From assembly GCA_905221605.1 (NCBI GenBank), contig CAJNDS010001180.1, positions 610,725 to 655,724 of the forward strand: a DNA stretch of 45,000 nucleotides, given 5' to 3'. The stretch is from Symbiodinium natans. Its lineage: Eukaryota > Sar > Dinophyceae > Suessiales > Symbiodiniaceae. The notes beneath the pieces were generated by a model. That model had not been told where the DNA came from. It saw only the letters and a program-made list of their open reading frames with translations, and ran no database searches. Positions within the stretch are counted from its first letter, which is position 1. Every line of letters starts with the position of its first letter. Positions 44,226 through 45,000 of the stretch are shown in pieces. The position numbers were made by a program, and so were the translations under genes.

Positions 44226-45000
44226 ATGGGGACGAGCAGCAAGTTTAACGCGATGAGCGCGCTGATCCGGCTTGGCGACCTTCCCGGAATGCAGGCCTAG
44301 CTTGTGGATCTCCTGCATGGGTTTAGGGTTTAGGGTTTAGGGTTTAGGGTTTAGGGTTTAGGGTTTAGGGTTTAGGGTTTAGGGTTTAGGGTTATTCATA
44401 GTGAGTTAAGTTAATAGCAGGCCTACGCAGCCGTGGACTTCGACTGGACACAGGTGGCTATATCCCCCTTGGGAACTATTTCTTGTTTTGTTCATATACA
44501 ACCCAACAGAATATAAAAAATCATATTTTTTATTAAGGTTCTAAAAGGGGAGTACAGGTGGGTGGGGACGAAAACATAACCCTCCTGCACTTTGCCATCG
44601 ACTGCGGCAAGAAGTCCAGCACAAGGGCCAACAATCTCCCTGTCATCGAGTGGATGCTAAAGGCAGGCGCTGATCCAGAGCAAGAGCTTCCATCCGATCA
44701 CCCTGGCTGTTCCCATCTCTGCAACTAAGGGAATTCTTGGAAATCTTGTTTTCTTTTTTTATTTTTGGGTACTATGTAATAACTCCTAAGAAACAGCTGA
44801 AATGATGAATTTTGCTAGGGTTTCAAGTTCAGTAGAGGCAAGAGATGGGACAAGAAGGGGACGATGATCAAGGTCCGATACGCGTGCCAATCGCCCATCT
44901 CCTTGGCCGCCGCCTGGGTGGAGGCGCTCCGCAAGGTGGACTGGGGTGCTGCAACTTGGGAGCCCAGTGGTACCCTTTCCCCTTTTTTAGGGTTCTGGTT
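44226..45000 (+). CDS. ankyrin-repeat protein, 5' part, runs off the window
   Basis: Exon 1 (44226-44294) encodes MGTSSKFNAMSALIRLGDLP GMQ. Exon 2 (44421-44453) encodes AYAAVDFDWTQ. Exon 3 (from 44558) encodes VGGDENITLLHFAIDCGKK, then NNLPVIEWMLKAGADPEQ. TLLHFAI and VIEWMLKAGADP are the two helices and turn of a classic ankyrin repeat. Intron 1 is GC-AG and intron 2 GT-AG, and all three exons join in phase 0. Exon 3 meets a stop at 44726-44728 if unspliced, so a donor is expected before it. A further candidate exon from about 44828 reads FSRGKRWDKKGT and SPISLAAAWVEALRKVDWGA to the window edge, a likely next repeat. Ankyrin repeats mediate protein binding; the specific role is unknown. Exon 1 read onward would give an in-frame TAG two codons past the junction. 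Confidence 0.75.
44295..44420 (+). other. ankyrin gene intron 1, mostly telomere repeats
   Basis: A 126-nt GC-AG intron, of which 44321-44393 is TTTAGGG x~10. The direct repeat CAGGCCTA spans both junctions (44292-44299 and 44418-44425). Confidence 0.7.
44458..44557 (+). mobile_element. introner copy 3 (100 bp), ankyrin gene intron 2
   Basis: It starts CTATATCCCCCTTGGGAAC and ends AAGGTTCTAAAAGGGGAGTACAG, flanked by exact GTGG duplications (44454-44457 and 44558-44561). The spliced intron would be 44454-44557, with GT supplied by the duplicated target and AG by the element. Removal joins DWTQ to VGGDENITLLHFAI in frame. Confidence 0.9.

Noticed and set aside
39054-44393. A true chromosome end
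   Set aside because: Tracts are short, in both orientations and followed by genes (ankyrin gene), so they are interstitial.
1-45000. tRNA, rRNA, U6 and spliced-leader RNA genes
   Set aside because: I looked for T-loop words, conserved U6 words and the dinoflagellate leader and found no convincing match; a covariance-model scan would be decisive.

Overview
The window looks like nuclear DNA of a dinoflagellate, probably of the Suessiales/Symbiodiniaceae type, although the species cannot be fixed from sequence alone. The reasons are: many interstitial TTTAGGG tracts (the dinoflagellate and plant telomere motif); introns with GC or GA donors as well as GT; genes in a tandem array; all confidently read genes on one strand; and a large multi-membrane protein with an RLWCVFEL motif that I remember as common in dinoflagellate proteomes. 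Most of the 45 kb is intron-like or intergenic, full of microsatellites, G/C homopolymers and small repeats. I saw no bacterial-type operons, CRISPR array, tRNA, rRNA or spliced-leader gene.

Layout. 0-5 kb: degenerate telomere-like DNA, AT microsatellites and a decayed coding-like duplication (2.4-3.1 kb). 5-9.4 kb: a scatter of very short Ala/Pro/Gln-rich candidate exons, each bounded by AG and CAG|GC, with a possible acidic terminal exon at 7284-7499. 9.4-13 kb: little recognisable. 13-17 kb: fragments of a probable gene, including a helical ARM/HEAT-like exon at 16264-16864. 19.4-22.9 kb: a three-copy tandem array of genes for a secreted, Lys/Ala-rich helical protein; copy 1 carries an inserted introner, copy 2 a one-base frameshift, copy 3 is intact, and a truncated fourth unit follows. 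27.5-29.3 kb: dispersed inverted repeats and an exact-period 216-bp satellite built of nested palindromes. 31.6-33.2 kb: degraded repeats and a TTCGTCGAA array. 35.2-38.2 kb: a two-exon, 533-residue multi-membrane protein gene. 38.9-44.4 kb: seven telomere-repeat tracts. 44.2 kb to the end: the 5' part of an ankyrin-repeat gene.

The most notable system is a family of ~97-126 bp transposon-like introners. Three copies (19960-20085, 42003-42099, 44458-44557) share imperfect terminal inverted repeats (CTAWATCCCCCTT / CTATACTCCCCCTT) and each is flanked by an exact 4-bp target duplication (GAGC, CTCA, GTGG). In two of the three, removing the element plus one duplication copy restores an open frame. 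For the copy in the tandem array, the uninterrupted paralogues 1.2-2.5 kb away show the empty site directly. In these two cases the duplicated target supplies the 5' splice site (GA or GT) and the element supplies the 3' AG. In the ankyrin gene a second intron consists largely of telomere repeats and is flanked by an 8-bp direct repeat, which hints at another route of intron gain.
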